Of a stretch of DNA of 64,000 bases, positions 38,154-46,404 are shown one piece after another. The position numbers and the translations under genes are program-made. The DNA comes from Desulfocurvibacter africanus subsp. africanus DSM 2603 (GTDB lineage: Bacteria > Desulfobacterota > Desulfovibrionia > Desulfovibrionales > Desulfovibrionaceae), in assembly GCF_000422545.1 (NCBI RefSeq), contig NZ_AULZ01000010.1, forward strand, positions 62,001-126,000, given 5' to 3'. How positions within the stretch are numbered: the first letter of the stretch is position 1; the number at the start of each line of letters is the position of its first letter. The notes under the pieces are model-generated. The model was not told the DNA's origin, did not search any database, and saw nothing but the letters and a program-made list of their open reading frames with translations.

Positions 38154-39401
38154 CTATTCCGGCTCGCTGATGTCCAGGCAGAGGATGCGCTGGCGGCCGG
38201 AGGCGTCCTGGTATGCGGCGCAGATGGTTCGGCGTGGCAGGCCCGTGGTCTGGGAGATGCCGGGATCGGTGATGTAGCGGGGCAAGCCCGCCTTAATGGA
38301 TAAGTAGTATTCCTTGAGGGAGTGGTCCGTGCCCTTGCGGATGGGCTGATGCAGGAGTCGCCGCACGCCGCGCTTCAGGAGCGGATTGCTGACGGTATCG
38401 GAGATCTGCAGGCCCGACTCGTTGAGCACGTAGGCGCACTGCAGGCCGGGGTGCATGTCGAGGATACCCGCCAGTGCCGCGTCCAGCTCGGGCAGAGCCG
38501 TACGCGCCAGAGCCTCTTGCACCTGGTCGATGACAAATGCGTAAATCTTGTGCTGCTCCTTGCTCGCGTTGATCTTACGCAGCACATGGCCCTTGAAGTG
38601 CGCGGCAACGGCCTCGATGGCCGTGCTCACGTCGGGCCGCTTGGAGCCGCTCGGGTAGGGTCGAGCGAAATAGAAGCCCTGAAAAACTTCCACGCCTAGC
38701 TCCAAGAGCAGGATGACCTCCTCCTCAGTCTCCACGCCCACGGCCACGGGCAAGGCCCCGATGCGGTCGGCCGTGGCTATGAGCCCGCGCACCACGTCCT
38801 GCTTGTGCGTTGCGGAATGCACGCCGGACACCAGCCTGCGATCAATCTTGATGATATCCGGCCGCAACTCGGCAATGCGCTCAAGTCCCGAGTGCGGACC
38901 GCCGGTGCCGTCCAGCCCCAGGAGGAAACCAGCCGCGCGGCAGGAATTAGCAAAACGGGTCAGGGTCGAGGGATCGGCGATGCGGGATTCGTCCAGCTCC
39001 AGAACCACGTTGGCGGGATCGACTCCCAGGCGCTGGGCCACGTCCGACAGGGTTCCTGAGCCCACAAGTCCCCAGTCCAGGGTGGTCGGCTCGACGTTCA
39101 GGCACAGGAAGAGCTCCCTGCTCAGGGCGTGCATCGGCGCGAATGCTTCCAAGGCCTTGCGCCTGCAAAGACGGTCGAGATTGGCCAGATCGGCCTTGTC
39201 TTCGGCGAGTTGAAAGAGCAGCGCGGGAGGAATGGCTTCGCCGGAGTCGCCGATGAGGCCGCGGCTCAGTGCCTCCACGCCGAACAAGGATTTGCGGCGC
39301 AGGGACACTAGGGGCTGAAAGAAAGTGAGGACGGCCTCGCTCTTGAGGATGGAAGCCACGCTTACGTCGGCGATCCTCGGGATTTTGTCCTCGTGCGCCA
39401 T
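38154..39401 (-). CDS. EAL-domain protein with degenerate active site
   Basis: 415 residues. EAL domain at about 15-260: GVEALSRG carries the EAL motif; LCLNVEP, LELDES, IKIDRRLV and GVETEEE keep the Asn, Glu, Lys and Glu positions. The usual DDFGTG loop reads LDGTGG, so the second Asp is lost. It is therefore likely a poor phosphodiesterase and perhaps a c-di-GMP receptor. A C-terminal domain of about 130 residues (CAYVLNESGLQISDTVSN) resembles a Cache-type sensor but has no signal peptide. Start at 39401, where GAGGA lies upstream. Confidence 0.83.
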   Translation of the reverse strand: MAHEDKIPRIADVSVASILKSEAVLTFFQPLVSLRRKSLFGVEALSRGLIGDSGEAIPPALLFQLAEDKADLANLDRLCRRKALEAFAPMHALSRELFLCLNVEPTTLDWGLVGSGTLSDVAQRLGVDPANVVLELDESRIADPSTLTRFANSCRAAGFLLGLDGTGGPHSGLERIAELRPDIIKIDRRLVSGVHSATHKQDVVRGLIATADRIGALPVAVGVETEEEVILLLELGVEVFQGFYFARPYPSGSKRPDVSTAIEAVAAHFKGHVLRKINASKEQHKIYAFVIDQVQEALARTALPELDAALAGILDMHPGLQCAYVLNESGLQISDTVSNPLLKRGVRRLLHQPIRKGTDHSLKEYYLSIKAGLPRYITDPGISQTTGLPRRTICAAYQDASGRQRILCLDISEPE

Positions 39402-39445
39402 GGCCCCATTCCTCATGCGCTTTGCTTGCTGCCGTGGTTTGAAGA

Positions 39446-39472
39446 AGACCGGGAGCCAGAGGCTCCCGGTCT
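39446..39472 (-). terminator. terminator after glnK
   Basis: AGACCGGGAGCC (39446-39457) pairs with GGCTCCCGGTCT (39461-39472), loop AGA, 16 bases past the glnK stop on the minus strand. It is followed by a weak TTCTTC tract. Confidence 0.65.
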
Positions 39473-39488
39473 AGATTGGCCAGGGTTC

Positions 39489-39818
39489 TTAAAGGCTGCT
39501 CTCGCCCGTGCGGATGCGTACGGACTTGGCGATGTCCAGGGCGAAGATCATGCCGTCGCCCTCTTTTCCGGTACGGGCGCTCTCGACGATCGTATCCATG
39601 GCAATGTCGGCCTTGTCGGCGGGAACGCCGACTTCAAGGCGCAGTTTCTTGAGCAGGTTCACTTCGATGACCACGCCGCGGTAGGTCTCGGTGAAGCCCT
39701 TCTGGCGGCCGCTGCCCAGGATGTTCGTCACGCTCATGGAATAGATGCCCTTGGCGTAGAGGGCCTGCTTGACAGCGGTGAGCTGTTCCGGCCGGATGTA
39801 GGCTATGATGAGCTTCAT
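39489..39818 (-). CDS. glnK: nitrogen regulatory protein P-II lacking Tyr51
   Basis: 109 residues. It has the P-II core: GSGRQKG (37-41 by E. coli numbering), TETYRG with Tyr46, and C-terminal ARTGKEGDGMIFAL and VRIRTGE for ATP binding. Position 51, the Tyr that is uridylylated in enteric P-II, is Ile. It follows amt by 27 bases on the same strand, so it most likely gates the ammonium channel, sensing 2-oxoglutarate and ATP/ADP rather than uridylylation. Confidence 0.93.
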   Translation of the reverse strand: MKLIIAYIRPEQLTAVKQALYAKGIYSMSVTNILGSGRQKGFTETYRGVVIEVNLLKKLRLEVGVPADKADIAMDTIVESARTGKEGDGMIFALDIAKSVRIRTGESSL

Positions 39819-39845
39819 GGTGTTTCCTCGCGTTCTCGTCTGTGG

Positions 39846-41222
39846 CTACTCGGTGGTGAAGACCTGGAAGCCGTTGTAAGCCTCGGAGCCGTGCTCGCCG
39901 ATGTCGAGGCCCCTGATCTCCTCTTCCTTGGACACGCGGATGCCCACGATTGCCTTCACGACGCTGAAGAGGACGAAGCCACTGCCGAAGGCCCACACGA
40001 AGGCGGTGCCCACGCCCAGAAGCTGGACAAGGGTCTGATTGATGCCGCCGCCCATGAACAGGCCCACATCCGTGGAGAACAGGCCGGCGGCGATGGTGCC
40101 CCAGGCGCCGCACACGCCGTGCACGGAGATAGCGCCCACGGGGTCGTCGATCTTGAGCACCTTGTCCAGGAGTTCGACGGACAGGACGACGATGAAGCCG
40201 CCGACGAGGCCTATGACGATGGCGCTCACGGGGGAGACGTTGTAGCAGGGCGCGGTGATGGCTACCAAGCCGGCCAGAACGCCGTTAAGACTCATGGAGA
40301 TGTCGGGCTTGCCGAAGCGCATCCAGGAGGTGATCATGGCCGCGACGAGGCCGGCGCAGGCTGCCAGCGAGGTGTTCACGGCGATGAGGCCGATGGTGTC
40401 GTCGGCGATGGTGGTGGAGCCGGGGTTGAAGCCGAACCAGCCGAACCAGAGAATGAACACGCCCAGGGTGGCCAAGGGAATGTTGTGGCCCTGGATGGCC
40501 CGAGCCTTGCCGTCGGCGGTGTATTTGCCCACGCGCGGGCCGAGGACCAGGGCTCCGGCCAGACCGACCCAGCCGCCGATGGAGTGCACCACGGTGGAGC
40601 CGGCGAAGTCGATGAATCCGAAGCCGCTCAGCCAGCCGGCCGAGGCTTCGCCAGCCAGGCTACCCCAGGCCCAGTGGCCGAAGACCGGGTAGATGACGGC
40701 CGTGACAACGATGCTGATGACGACATAGGTGCCGAACTTGATACGCTCGGCCACGGCGCCGGAGACGATGGTGGCGGCGGTGGCGGCGAATACGGACTGG
40801 AAGAACCAGAAGGTATAGGACCAGCCGTCGAAGCCGTCCTGACCGACAACGGAGCCGAGTCCCAGAGCAAAGTTGTCGGTGCCGATCAAGCCGCCGAGGT
40901 CGGTGCCGAACATGAGGCCGAAGCCGAACAGGAAGAACAGTATCTGCCCGACGCCAAAGTCCAGGGCGTTTTTCATGCAGATGTTGCCCGCGTTCTTGGC
41001 GCGGGTGAAGCCGGTCTCCACGCAGGCGAAGCCGGCCTGCATGAACATGACGAGCATGCTGGCGATGAGCGTCCACAGGATGTTGGCGTTGGCCTGGGTC
41101 AGGAACTCAACTGCCTCCTCCTGCGCCTGGGCAAGCCCCGGCACCAGAAGCAGCGCCATGAGCGCTGCGGCCGCAACGGCGGTGCGGCCAATGCCTCTGC
41201 CGTTCTCGAACATGGAACCCAT
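39846..41222 (-). CDS. amt: ammonium transporter
   Basis: 458 residues. An N-terminal signal-like segment (to about QAQ) is followed by eleven membrane segments. Amt signatures are present: DFAGSTVVHSIGGW, ILWFGWFGFNPGS and GAISVHGVCGAWGTIAAG with pore His residues. It conducts ammonium. AAGGAGG stands seven bases before the ATG at 41222, a near-perfect ribosome site. First gene of amt-glnK. Confidence 0.96.
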   Translation of the reverse strand: MGSMFENGRGIGRTAVAAAALMALLLVPGLAQAQEEAVEFLTQANANILWTLIASMLVMFMQAGFACVETGFTRAKNAGNICMKNALDFGVGQILFFLFGFGLMFGTDLGGLIGTDNFALGLGSVVGQDGFDGWSYTFWFFQSVFAATAATIVSGAVAERIKFGTYVVISIVVTAVIYPVFGHWAWGSLAGEASAGWLSGFGFIDFAGSTVVHSIGGWVGLAGALVLGPRVGKYTADGKARAIQGHNIPLATLGVFILWFGWFGFNPGSTTIADDTIGLIAVNTSLAACAGLVAAMITSWMRFGKPDISMSLNGVLAGLVAITAPCYNVSPVSAIVIGLVGGFIVVLSVELLDKVLKIDDPVGAISVHGVCGAWGTIAAGLFSTDVGLFMGGGINQTLVQLLGVGTAFVWAFGSGFVLFSVVKAIVGIRVSKEEEIRGLDIGEHGSEAYNGFQVFTTE

Positions 41223-41715
41223 ATGCGACCTCCTTACAGGGAATGGGTGTCGAAAGAACGTTCCCCCCGACGACCTGTCCTGAGCAAAGGCCGGACCAAG
41301 CAAGTTAACGTGTTTGAATCAATGACATATTTTAGGCTGTATTGTATTCTTACTAGTATCAGCTTCACCCGAATATACATATTTGTATTTTAATGGCATG
41401 AATAGCCGTAAAAAGAGCATTACTATCCCTTAATTGTTAATTATGAAGTAAGACAAGCAAACCCTAAGTCACAGGTTGACACAAACGTAAATCAGACCTC
41501 TTCCAGCATGCGTGCATATGGCTCAATAGAGTATTACAGCCACACAGGCCTAAACAGCTCATCCGTCGGGTTGCGCTCAGCAGATTTCTTCTTAGCGGGC
41601 CGACGCAGAAAATGCGCCGCAATCATATATAATTAGTATGCGGATGTCGGTTCACCGCACTTTTGACCAAGAAAACCGTTGACATGCCGCTAGGCGTGGG
41701 AGCATATTGCCGCGC
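41223..41715 (+). promoter_or_regulatory. divergent intergenic region with candidate promoters for the aromatic operon
   Basis: About 490 bases with no gene, AT-richer than its surroundings. A consensus -10 TATAAT lies at 41628-41633 with a poor -35. A second candidate is TTGACA (41679-41684), 18 bases, then CATATT (41703-41708), which would start transcription almost at the leader ATG. No convincing sigma54 site is seen for amt. Confidence 0.5.
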
Positions 41716-41829
41716 ATGAAGTCCACGCAGCCCCAGGCGTTCGCCACCCTATCTTTTAGCTTTTGGTATTATTATTGGTTTAGGGAGCAGCCTGTGGTCT
41801 GTAATGGGAGCGGTTTGGTACTCAAGTAG
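41716..41829 (+). CDS. aromatic leader peptide (attenuator sensor)
   Basis: 37 codons, ATG to TAG. Residues 13-22 contain FSFWYYYWF: three Phe, two Trp and three Tyr within nine codons (41755-41781), in a region otherwise without aromatic runs. It ends 24 bases before a strong terminator and 108 bases before the first biosynthetic gene. This is the hallmark of a leader peptide whose translation rate reports charged tRNA-Phe, -Tyr and -Trp. The ribosome site is weak; a TTG at 41707, five bases after GGGAG, is an alternative start. Too short for usual gene calling. Confidence 0.85.
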   Translation: MKSTQPQAFATLSFSFWYYYWFREQPVVCNGSGLVLK

Positions 41830-41893
41830 AAGAAGACGAACACCGAACACCCCAGGGGCCGCAGGCGCAAGCCGGCGGCCCCTGTTTTTTTTT
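41790..41893 (+). promoter_or_regulatory. transcription attenuator before the aromatic operon
   Basis: Terminator: CAGGGGCCGC (41853-41862) pairs with GCGGCCCCTG (41875-41884), closed by GGC-GCAA-GCC and followed by nine T (41885-41893). Antiterminator: GCCTGTGGTC (41790-41799), just after the aromatic codons, pairs with GGCCGCAGGC (41857-41866) using eight Watson-Crick and two G-U pairs, which breaks the terminator stem. A ribosome slowed at the aromatic codons would favour the antiterminator. A possible protecting arm CCAGGC (41733-41738) can pair with 41790-41795. Confidence 0.8.
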
Positions 41894-41937
41894 CAGGGGT
41901 GCGCGGGTGATGGCCGGGCCGGGGCAAGGAGCCGCAC

Positions 41938-42765
41938 ATGTTAGCCAGCAGCAACAACATCGGGAAAGCCATCCGCCTCGAACGCATTTTCAACCGCAAC
42001 ACCGAGCGCACCATTATCGTGCCCTTGGACCACGGCGTGTCAGTAGGCCCCATCTCCGGACTGGTGGACCTGCGCGAAACCGTTAACCACATCGTCGAGG
42101 GCGGGGCCAACGCAGTGCTCATGCATAAAGGCCTGATCCGCTGCGGCCATCGCGGATCAGGTAAGGACATCGGCCTCATCCTGCACCTCTCCGCCTCCAC
42201 CAGCCTCTCTCCCTATCCCAACGCAAAGACCCTCGTGGGCACAGTGGAAGACGCCATCCGCCTGGGCGCGGACTGCGTGTCCGTGCATGTGAACCTGGGC
42301 GACGAAACCGAGGCGCGTATGCTGTGTGATTTCGGCCAGGTGACATCCATTGCCGCTCAATGGGGCATCCCGGTGCTGGCCATGGTCTACGCCCGCGGCC
42401 CCAAGATCCGGAACCAATATGACAAGGATGTCGTAAAGCACTGCGCCCGTGTAGGCGTCGAGTTGGGTGCCGACGTGGTCAAGGTCTGCTACACCGGCAA
42501 CCCGGACTCCTTCGCCGAAGTCACCGAAGCCTGCTGCGTGCCCGTGGTCATCGCCGGCGGCGAGAAGATGGATAACACCCGCGACATAGTCCAGATGGTC
42601 CACGACTCCGTGCTGGCCGGAGGCCACGGCCTGTCCATCGGGCGCAATATTTTCCAGGCCGAGGACCCGCGCCGATTGGTTGCCACGCTCAAGGGCGTTG
42701 TGCATGAGGACTGGGAAGTGGACGAGGCCATGGATTTCCTGAATAACACCCAAAAGGCGAGCTGA
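41938..42765 (+). CDS. 2-amino-3,7-dideoxy-D-threo-hept-6-ulosonate (ADTH) synthase
   Basis: 275 residues, DhnA/class I aldolase type: [12 protein letters not shown] near the start, [10 protein letters not shown] with the Schiff-base Lys, and VVIAGGEK near the phosphate site. This fold and the following gene are the archaeal-type entry into the shikimate pathway, which replaces DAHP synthase and AroB. It condenses aspartate semialdehyde with a 6-deoxy-hexulose phosphate. First structural gene of the operon, 45 bases after the attenuator T run. Confidence 0.9.
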   Translation: MLASSNNIGKAIRLERIFNRNTERTIIVPLDHGVSVGPISGLVDLRETVNHIVEGGANAVLMHKGLIRCGHRGSGKDIGLILHLSASTSLSPYPNAKTLVGTVEDAIRLGADCVSVHVNLGDETEARMLCDFGQVTSIAAQWGIPVLAMVYARGPKIRNQYDKDVVKHCARVGVELGADVVKVCYTGNPDSFAEVTEACCVPVVIAGGEKMDNTRDIVQMVHDSVLAGGHGLSIGRNIFQAEDPRRLVATLKGVVHEDWEVDEAMDFLNNTQKAS

Positions 42766-42770
42766 TCTCC

Positions 42771-43754
42771 ATGCAAAAGATCTATTTCCTGGCGGTGCCT
42801 TTCGACAAGAACCTGGTCACCCTGGCTCTGGAGTCGGGGGTGGACGGCTTGATCGTGGAGGACGAGCGCGTGGAGTCCGTGCGTCAGCTCGGGCGCACCG
42901 AAGTCCTGCCGGTCAGCTTGCTTACGACCGTGTGCCTGGAGTCCAAGGCCGACGAGGAGCACGCGGTGTCCTGCCTGCGCTCCGGCGGCAAGGTCGTGCT
43001 GCGCGCCGGCTGGGAGATCATCCCCGTGGAGAACATCCTGGCCCAGGCCGACAAGCTGGGCGTGGAGGTGGCTTCCCTGGATCAGGCCCGCCTGGCCGCC
43101 GGCATCCTGGAGCACGGCGTGGACTGGCTGCTGGTGCTGCCCCAGGCCGCGGCAGAGCTGAAGAGCATCGTGGCCGAGATCAAGCTGTCCCAAGGCGTGT
43201 ACGAGCTGTCGCGAGCCGTGGTCACGGAGGTCCGCCCCGTGGGCCTGGGCCACCGCGTGTGCGTGGACACGCTGTCCATGTTGCGCAAGGGCCAGGGCAT
43301 GCTCGTGGGCAACGGCAGCGCCTTCACCTTCCTGGTGCACGCCGAGACCGAGAACAACCCCTACGTGGCCGCGCGACCCTTCCGGGTCAATGCCGGAGCC
43401 GTGCACGCCTACGCGATCATGCCCGGCGACCGCACCAACTACCTGCAGGAGCTGTCCTCCGGCGACGAAGTGCTCGTGGTCGGCCACGACGGCAGGACTT
43501 CCCTGGCCACCATCGGCCGGGTCAAGGTCGAGGTGCGGCCCATGCTGCTGGTGCGGGCCAGGGTGGAAACGCCCGAGGGCGCGCGCGAGGGCGCAGTGTT
43601 CCTGCAAAACGCCGAGACCATCCGTCTGACGCGGCCCGGCGGCGAGCCCGTGAGCGTGGTCAGTCTGCGCGAAGGCGACGAGATCCTCGTGCGCCTGGAT
43701 ACCGCCGGCCGCCACTTCGGCATGCGCATCAGCGAAGATATCAAGGAAGCTTAA
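42771..43754 (+). CDS. 3-dehydroquinate synthase II
   Basis: 327 residues of the archaeal-type enzyme (family of MJ1249), unlike AroB. Typical stretches are VYELSRAVVTEVRPVGLGHRVCVDTL, GSFT-like NGSAFTFLVHAETENNPYVAARPFRVNAGAVHAY (split near residue 205) and DRTNYLQELSSGDEVLVV. It oxidatively deaminates and cyclises ADTH to 3-dehydroquinate with NAD. It starts 5 bases after the preceding stop. Confidence 0.93.
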   Translation: MQKIYFLAVPFDKNLVTLALESGVDGLIVEDERVESVRQLGRTEVLPVSLLTTVCLESKADEEHAVSCLRSGGKVVLRAGWEIIPVENILAQADKLGVEVASLDQARLAAGILEHGVDWLLVLPQAAAELKSIVAEIKLSQGVYELSRAVVTEVRPVGLGHRVCVDTLSMLRKGQGMLVGNGSAFTFLVHAETENNPYVAARPFRVNAGAVHAYAIMPGDRTNYLQELSSGDEVLVVGHDGRTSLATIGRVKVEVRPMLLVRARVETPEGAREGAVFLQNAETIRLTRPGGEPVSVVSLREGDEILVRLDTAGRHFGMRISEDIKEA

Positions 43755-43778
43755 GGGAAGCCCAAGGAAAGGCCAGCC

Positions 43779-45068
43779 ATGGAAATGCCCGATATGCCCG
43801 ATATGCCGGAGACGCCCGGCAAGGCCGACAAGGCCGGAAAGCCCGCTAAATCCGCAACGAGCGACCAGGCGGAGAAACCTGTCCAGCCCGTGCAGGACCA
43901 AGCGCCAGCGCAGGTTGAGACAGCCGTTCGGACCGAGCAGCCCCAGGGCCAAGGTCAGGGCCAGGGCCAAAGCGCAGACCAGAAGTTCCTGGCCGCCGTG
44001 CGCCGCGAGATCGACTGGGTGGACGAGGAGATCCTGTCTCTGCTCAACAAGCGGGCCAGGATCAGCAAGCGCGTGGGTCGGCTCAAGGCCGGATCGGGCG
44101 ACCCGGTCTTCAAGCCGACGCGTGAGAAGAAACTGCTGGACCGGCTCACGGCCATGAACCCAGGCCCCTTGCCCAACGAGCACCTGCGGGCCATCTACCG
44201 CGAGATCATGTCCTCTTCGCGGTCCCTGCAGCGGCCGCAGAAGATCGTCTACCTCGGCCCCGAGGGCACCTTCTCGCACTTGGCCGCCATGGAATATCTT
44301 GGCCACAGCGTGGAGTACCTGCCCAAGGCCAACTTCGAGGCCGTCTTCGCCGCCGTGTCGCGCGGCGAGGCCGAACTGGGCGTCATCCCCCTGGAAAACT
44401 CCCTGGAAGGCTCCGTGGGCCAGAGCCTGGACCTGTTCCACCGCCACGACGTGTTCATCCAGGCCGAGCTGTTCTGCCGCATCCGCCACGCGCTGCTGTC
44501 CAAAGCCATGCGCATGGAGGACGTGAGCGTGGTCTACTCGCACCCGCAGCCTCTGGCCCAGTGCGCTCAATGGCTGCACGCCAACCTGCCCAACGCCGCG
44601 CTCATCCCCCTGGAGAGCACGGCCGCCGCGGCGCGCACAGTGGTGGACAAACCGGGCGCAGCCGCCGTGGGCCAGAGCCGCCTGGCCGAGATGCACGGCC
44701 TGTCCGTGCTCGCCTCGGGCATCGAGGACGCACCGGACAACTGGACGCGCTTCTGCATCATCGCCGCCTCGCGCCTGGCCGACGGCCAGCCGGACAAGAC
44801 CTCCATCCTGTTCACCACGCCGGACAAGCCCGGCGCATTGGCCGCCGTGCTGGCCACCCTGGCCGAGGCGGGCATCAACATGAGCAAGCTGGAGTCCCGG
44901 CCGCTCAAGAGCGAGAAGTGGAAGTACGTGTTCTTCGCCGATCTGGAGTGCGACCTGTACGCCGAGGAGCACAAGAAGGCTCTGGCCCTGCTGCGCGAGA
45001 AGTGCCACACCCTGCGCCTGCTCGGCAGCTACCCCTCCGGCCCCAAGCTCGACCTGAACAGGGAGTAG
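43779..45068 (+). CDS. pheA: chorismate mutase / prephenate dehydratase with long N-terminal extension
   Basis: 429 residues. The first 65 or so are low-complexity (MPDMPDMPETPG; QGQGQGQGQ), rich in Pro, Lys and Gln. Then comes an AroQ-type chorismate mutase helix domain (FLAAVRREIDWVDEEILSLLNKR), prephenate dehydratase (YLGPEGTFSHLAAMEY; GVIPLENSLEGSVGQSLDLF) and a C-terminal ACT domain (DKPGALAAVLATLAEAGINMSKLESRP) for Phe feedback. It leads chorismate to phenylpyruvate. Confidence 0.95.
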   Translation: MEMPDMPDMPETPGKADKAGKPAKSATSDQAEKPVQPVQDQAPAQVETAVRTEQPQGQGQGQGQSADQKFLAAVRREIDWVDEEILSLLNKRARISKRVGRLKAGSGDPVFKPTREKKLLDRLTAMNPGPLPNEHLRAIYREIMSSSRSLQRPQKIVYLGPEGTFSHLAAMEYLGHSVEYLPKANFEAVFAAVSRGEAELGVIPLENSLEGSVGQSLDLFHRHDVFIQAELFCRIRHALLSKAMRMEDVSVVYSHPQPLAQCAQWLHANLPNAALIPLESTAAAARTVVDKPGAAAVGQSRLAEMHGLSVLASGIEDAPDNWTRFCIIAASRLADGQPDKTSILFTTPDKPGALAAVLATLAEAGINMSKLESRPLKSEKWKYVFFADLECDLYAEEHKKALALLREKCHTLRLLGSYPSGPKLDLNRE

Positions 45069-45070
45069 CC

Positions 45071-46402
45071 ATGCAGCCCGTGACCATTTCCGCCCCTGCC
45101 TCCAAATCCGTATCCCACCGCGCGCTCATCGCGGCGGCCCTGGCTCCCGGCGAGTCTGAGCTTTCCGGCGTGCTGGTCAGCAATGACACCACCGGCGCGA
45201 CCTTGCCCTGCTTGCAGGCCATGGGCGCGACTTTTTCGCGCGACGGCGGCGACGTGCGTGTGCGCGGCATGGCCGACGGGCCGCGCGGCGCAACAGCGGA
45301 CAGCGGCAAACCCGCAATGCTGGACGTGGGCGAGTCCGGCACCACCTGCCGCCTGCTCACGGCCATCGCCGCCGCCGGACGGGGGGCCTTCGAGGTGCGC
45401 GGCGCGGGCCGCATGCACCAGCGGCCCATGGCCGAACTGACCACGGAGCTGCACTCCCAGGGCGTGGACTTCCAGTGGCTGGAGAAGGTCGGCTACCTGC
45501 CCTTCGTCATGCGCACCGAAGGCCTGCGCGGCGGCCCGGCCGCCGTGTCCCTGGAGGAGTCCAGCCAGTACCTCTCGGGCCTGTTGCTTGCCGCGCCCCT
45601 GGCCGCCAAGCCCATGCAGCTGTCCATCTCCGGGGCCAAGGTTGTGTCCTGGCCCTACGTGGCCCTGAGCCTGCAGGTCATGGAGGACTTCGGCATCCCC
45701 TTCACGGTCGAGACGCGTCAGGGCGACGCCTGGCAGCCCACGCCGTGGCGCGAGGTGCGCGCGGCCGAGCCGGGCAAGGTGCGCTTCATCGTGCAGCCCT
45801 CGCGCTATGCGCCGCGCTCCTATGCCGTGGAAGGCGACTGGTCCAACGCCTCCTACTTCCTTGGCGCGGGCGCGGTGTCCCGCGCCGTGGCCATGACCGG
45901 CCTGCGGGCCGACTCGGTGCAGGGCGATCGGGCCATTTTACGGATTTTGCAAAATTTTGGAGCTTCGGTTATATGGGATTCCGCCGGGACGGTCAGCGTT
46001 TCACCCGGCGAACTCCAGGGCATCAACGTCGATATGGGCCAGTGCCCGGATCTGGTGCCCACGGTGGCCATGGTCGCCCTGTTCGCCAAAGGCGAGACGA
46101 CCATCCGCAACGTTGCCCACCTGCGCATCAAGGAATCCGACCGCCTGGAAGCCGTGGCCGGGGCAATCCGCGCCGTTGGCTCGCAGGTGGAGGTACTGCC
46201 GGACGGCCTGCGCATCGCGCCGCGCGCGCTGCCGACGGGCAAGAGCGTGGACTTCGCCACCCACTCCGATCACCGCATGGCCATGAGCTTCACGCTGCTG
46301 CGCCTGGGTGGAGTGGATGTGCGTCTGGATGATCCGCGTTGCGTGGCCAAGTCCTTTCCGGGCTTCTTTGACGAATGGGCCAAAGTGGAGCAAGGAACCT
46401 GA
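45071..46402 (+). CDS. aroA: 3-phosphoshikimate 1-carboxyvinyltransferase (EPSP synthase)
   Basis: 443 residues. It starts at 45071, two bases after pheA, with PASKSVSHRALIAAAL for substrate binding, then LDVGESGTTCRLLTA, and near the end RIKESDRLEAVA and THSDHRMAMSF. It joins PEP to shikimate 3-phosphate. An AT-rich island inside the gene (45933-45980) contains a promoter-like TTGCAA-N17-TATATG. Confidence 0.96.
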   Translation: MQPVTISAPASKSVSHRALIAAALAPGESELSGVLVSNDTTGATLPCLQAMGATFSRDGGDVRVRGMADGPRGATADSGKPAMLDVGESGTTCRLLTAIAAAGRGAFEVRGAGRMHQRPMAELTTELHSQGVDFQWLEKVGYLPFVMRTEGLRGGPAAVSLEESSQYLSGLLLAAPLAAKPMQLSISGAKVVSWPYVALSLQVMEDFGIPFTVETRQGDAWQPTPWREVRAAEPGKVRFIVQPSRYAPRSYAVEGDWSNASYFLGAGAVSRAVAMTGLRADSVQGDRAILRILQNFGASVIWDSAGTVSVSPGELQGINVDMGQCPDLVPTVAMVALFAKGETTIRNVAHLRIKESDRLEAVAGAIRAVGSQVEVLPDGLRIAPRALPTGKSVDFATHSDHRMAMSFTLLRLGGVDVRLDDPRCVAKSFPGFFDEWAKVEQGT

Positions 46403-46404
46403 GC

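Noticed and set aside
41285-41320. sigma54-like sequence before amt (AAACACG ... TTGCT on the minus strand)
   Set aside because: The -24 GG is absent and the spacing is one base too long.
39393-41393. 666-codon plus-strand open frame opposite amt-glnK
   Set aside because: Shadow of amt and glnK; no domain signature.
42489-45008. 839-codon minus-strand open frame across the aromatic operon
   Set aside because: Composition rich in His, Gly and Gln without motifs; it is the shadow of three well-supported genes.
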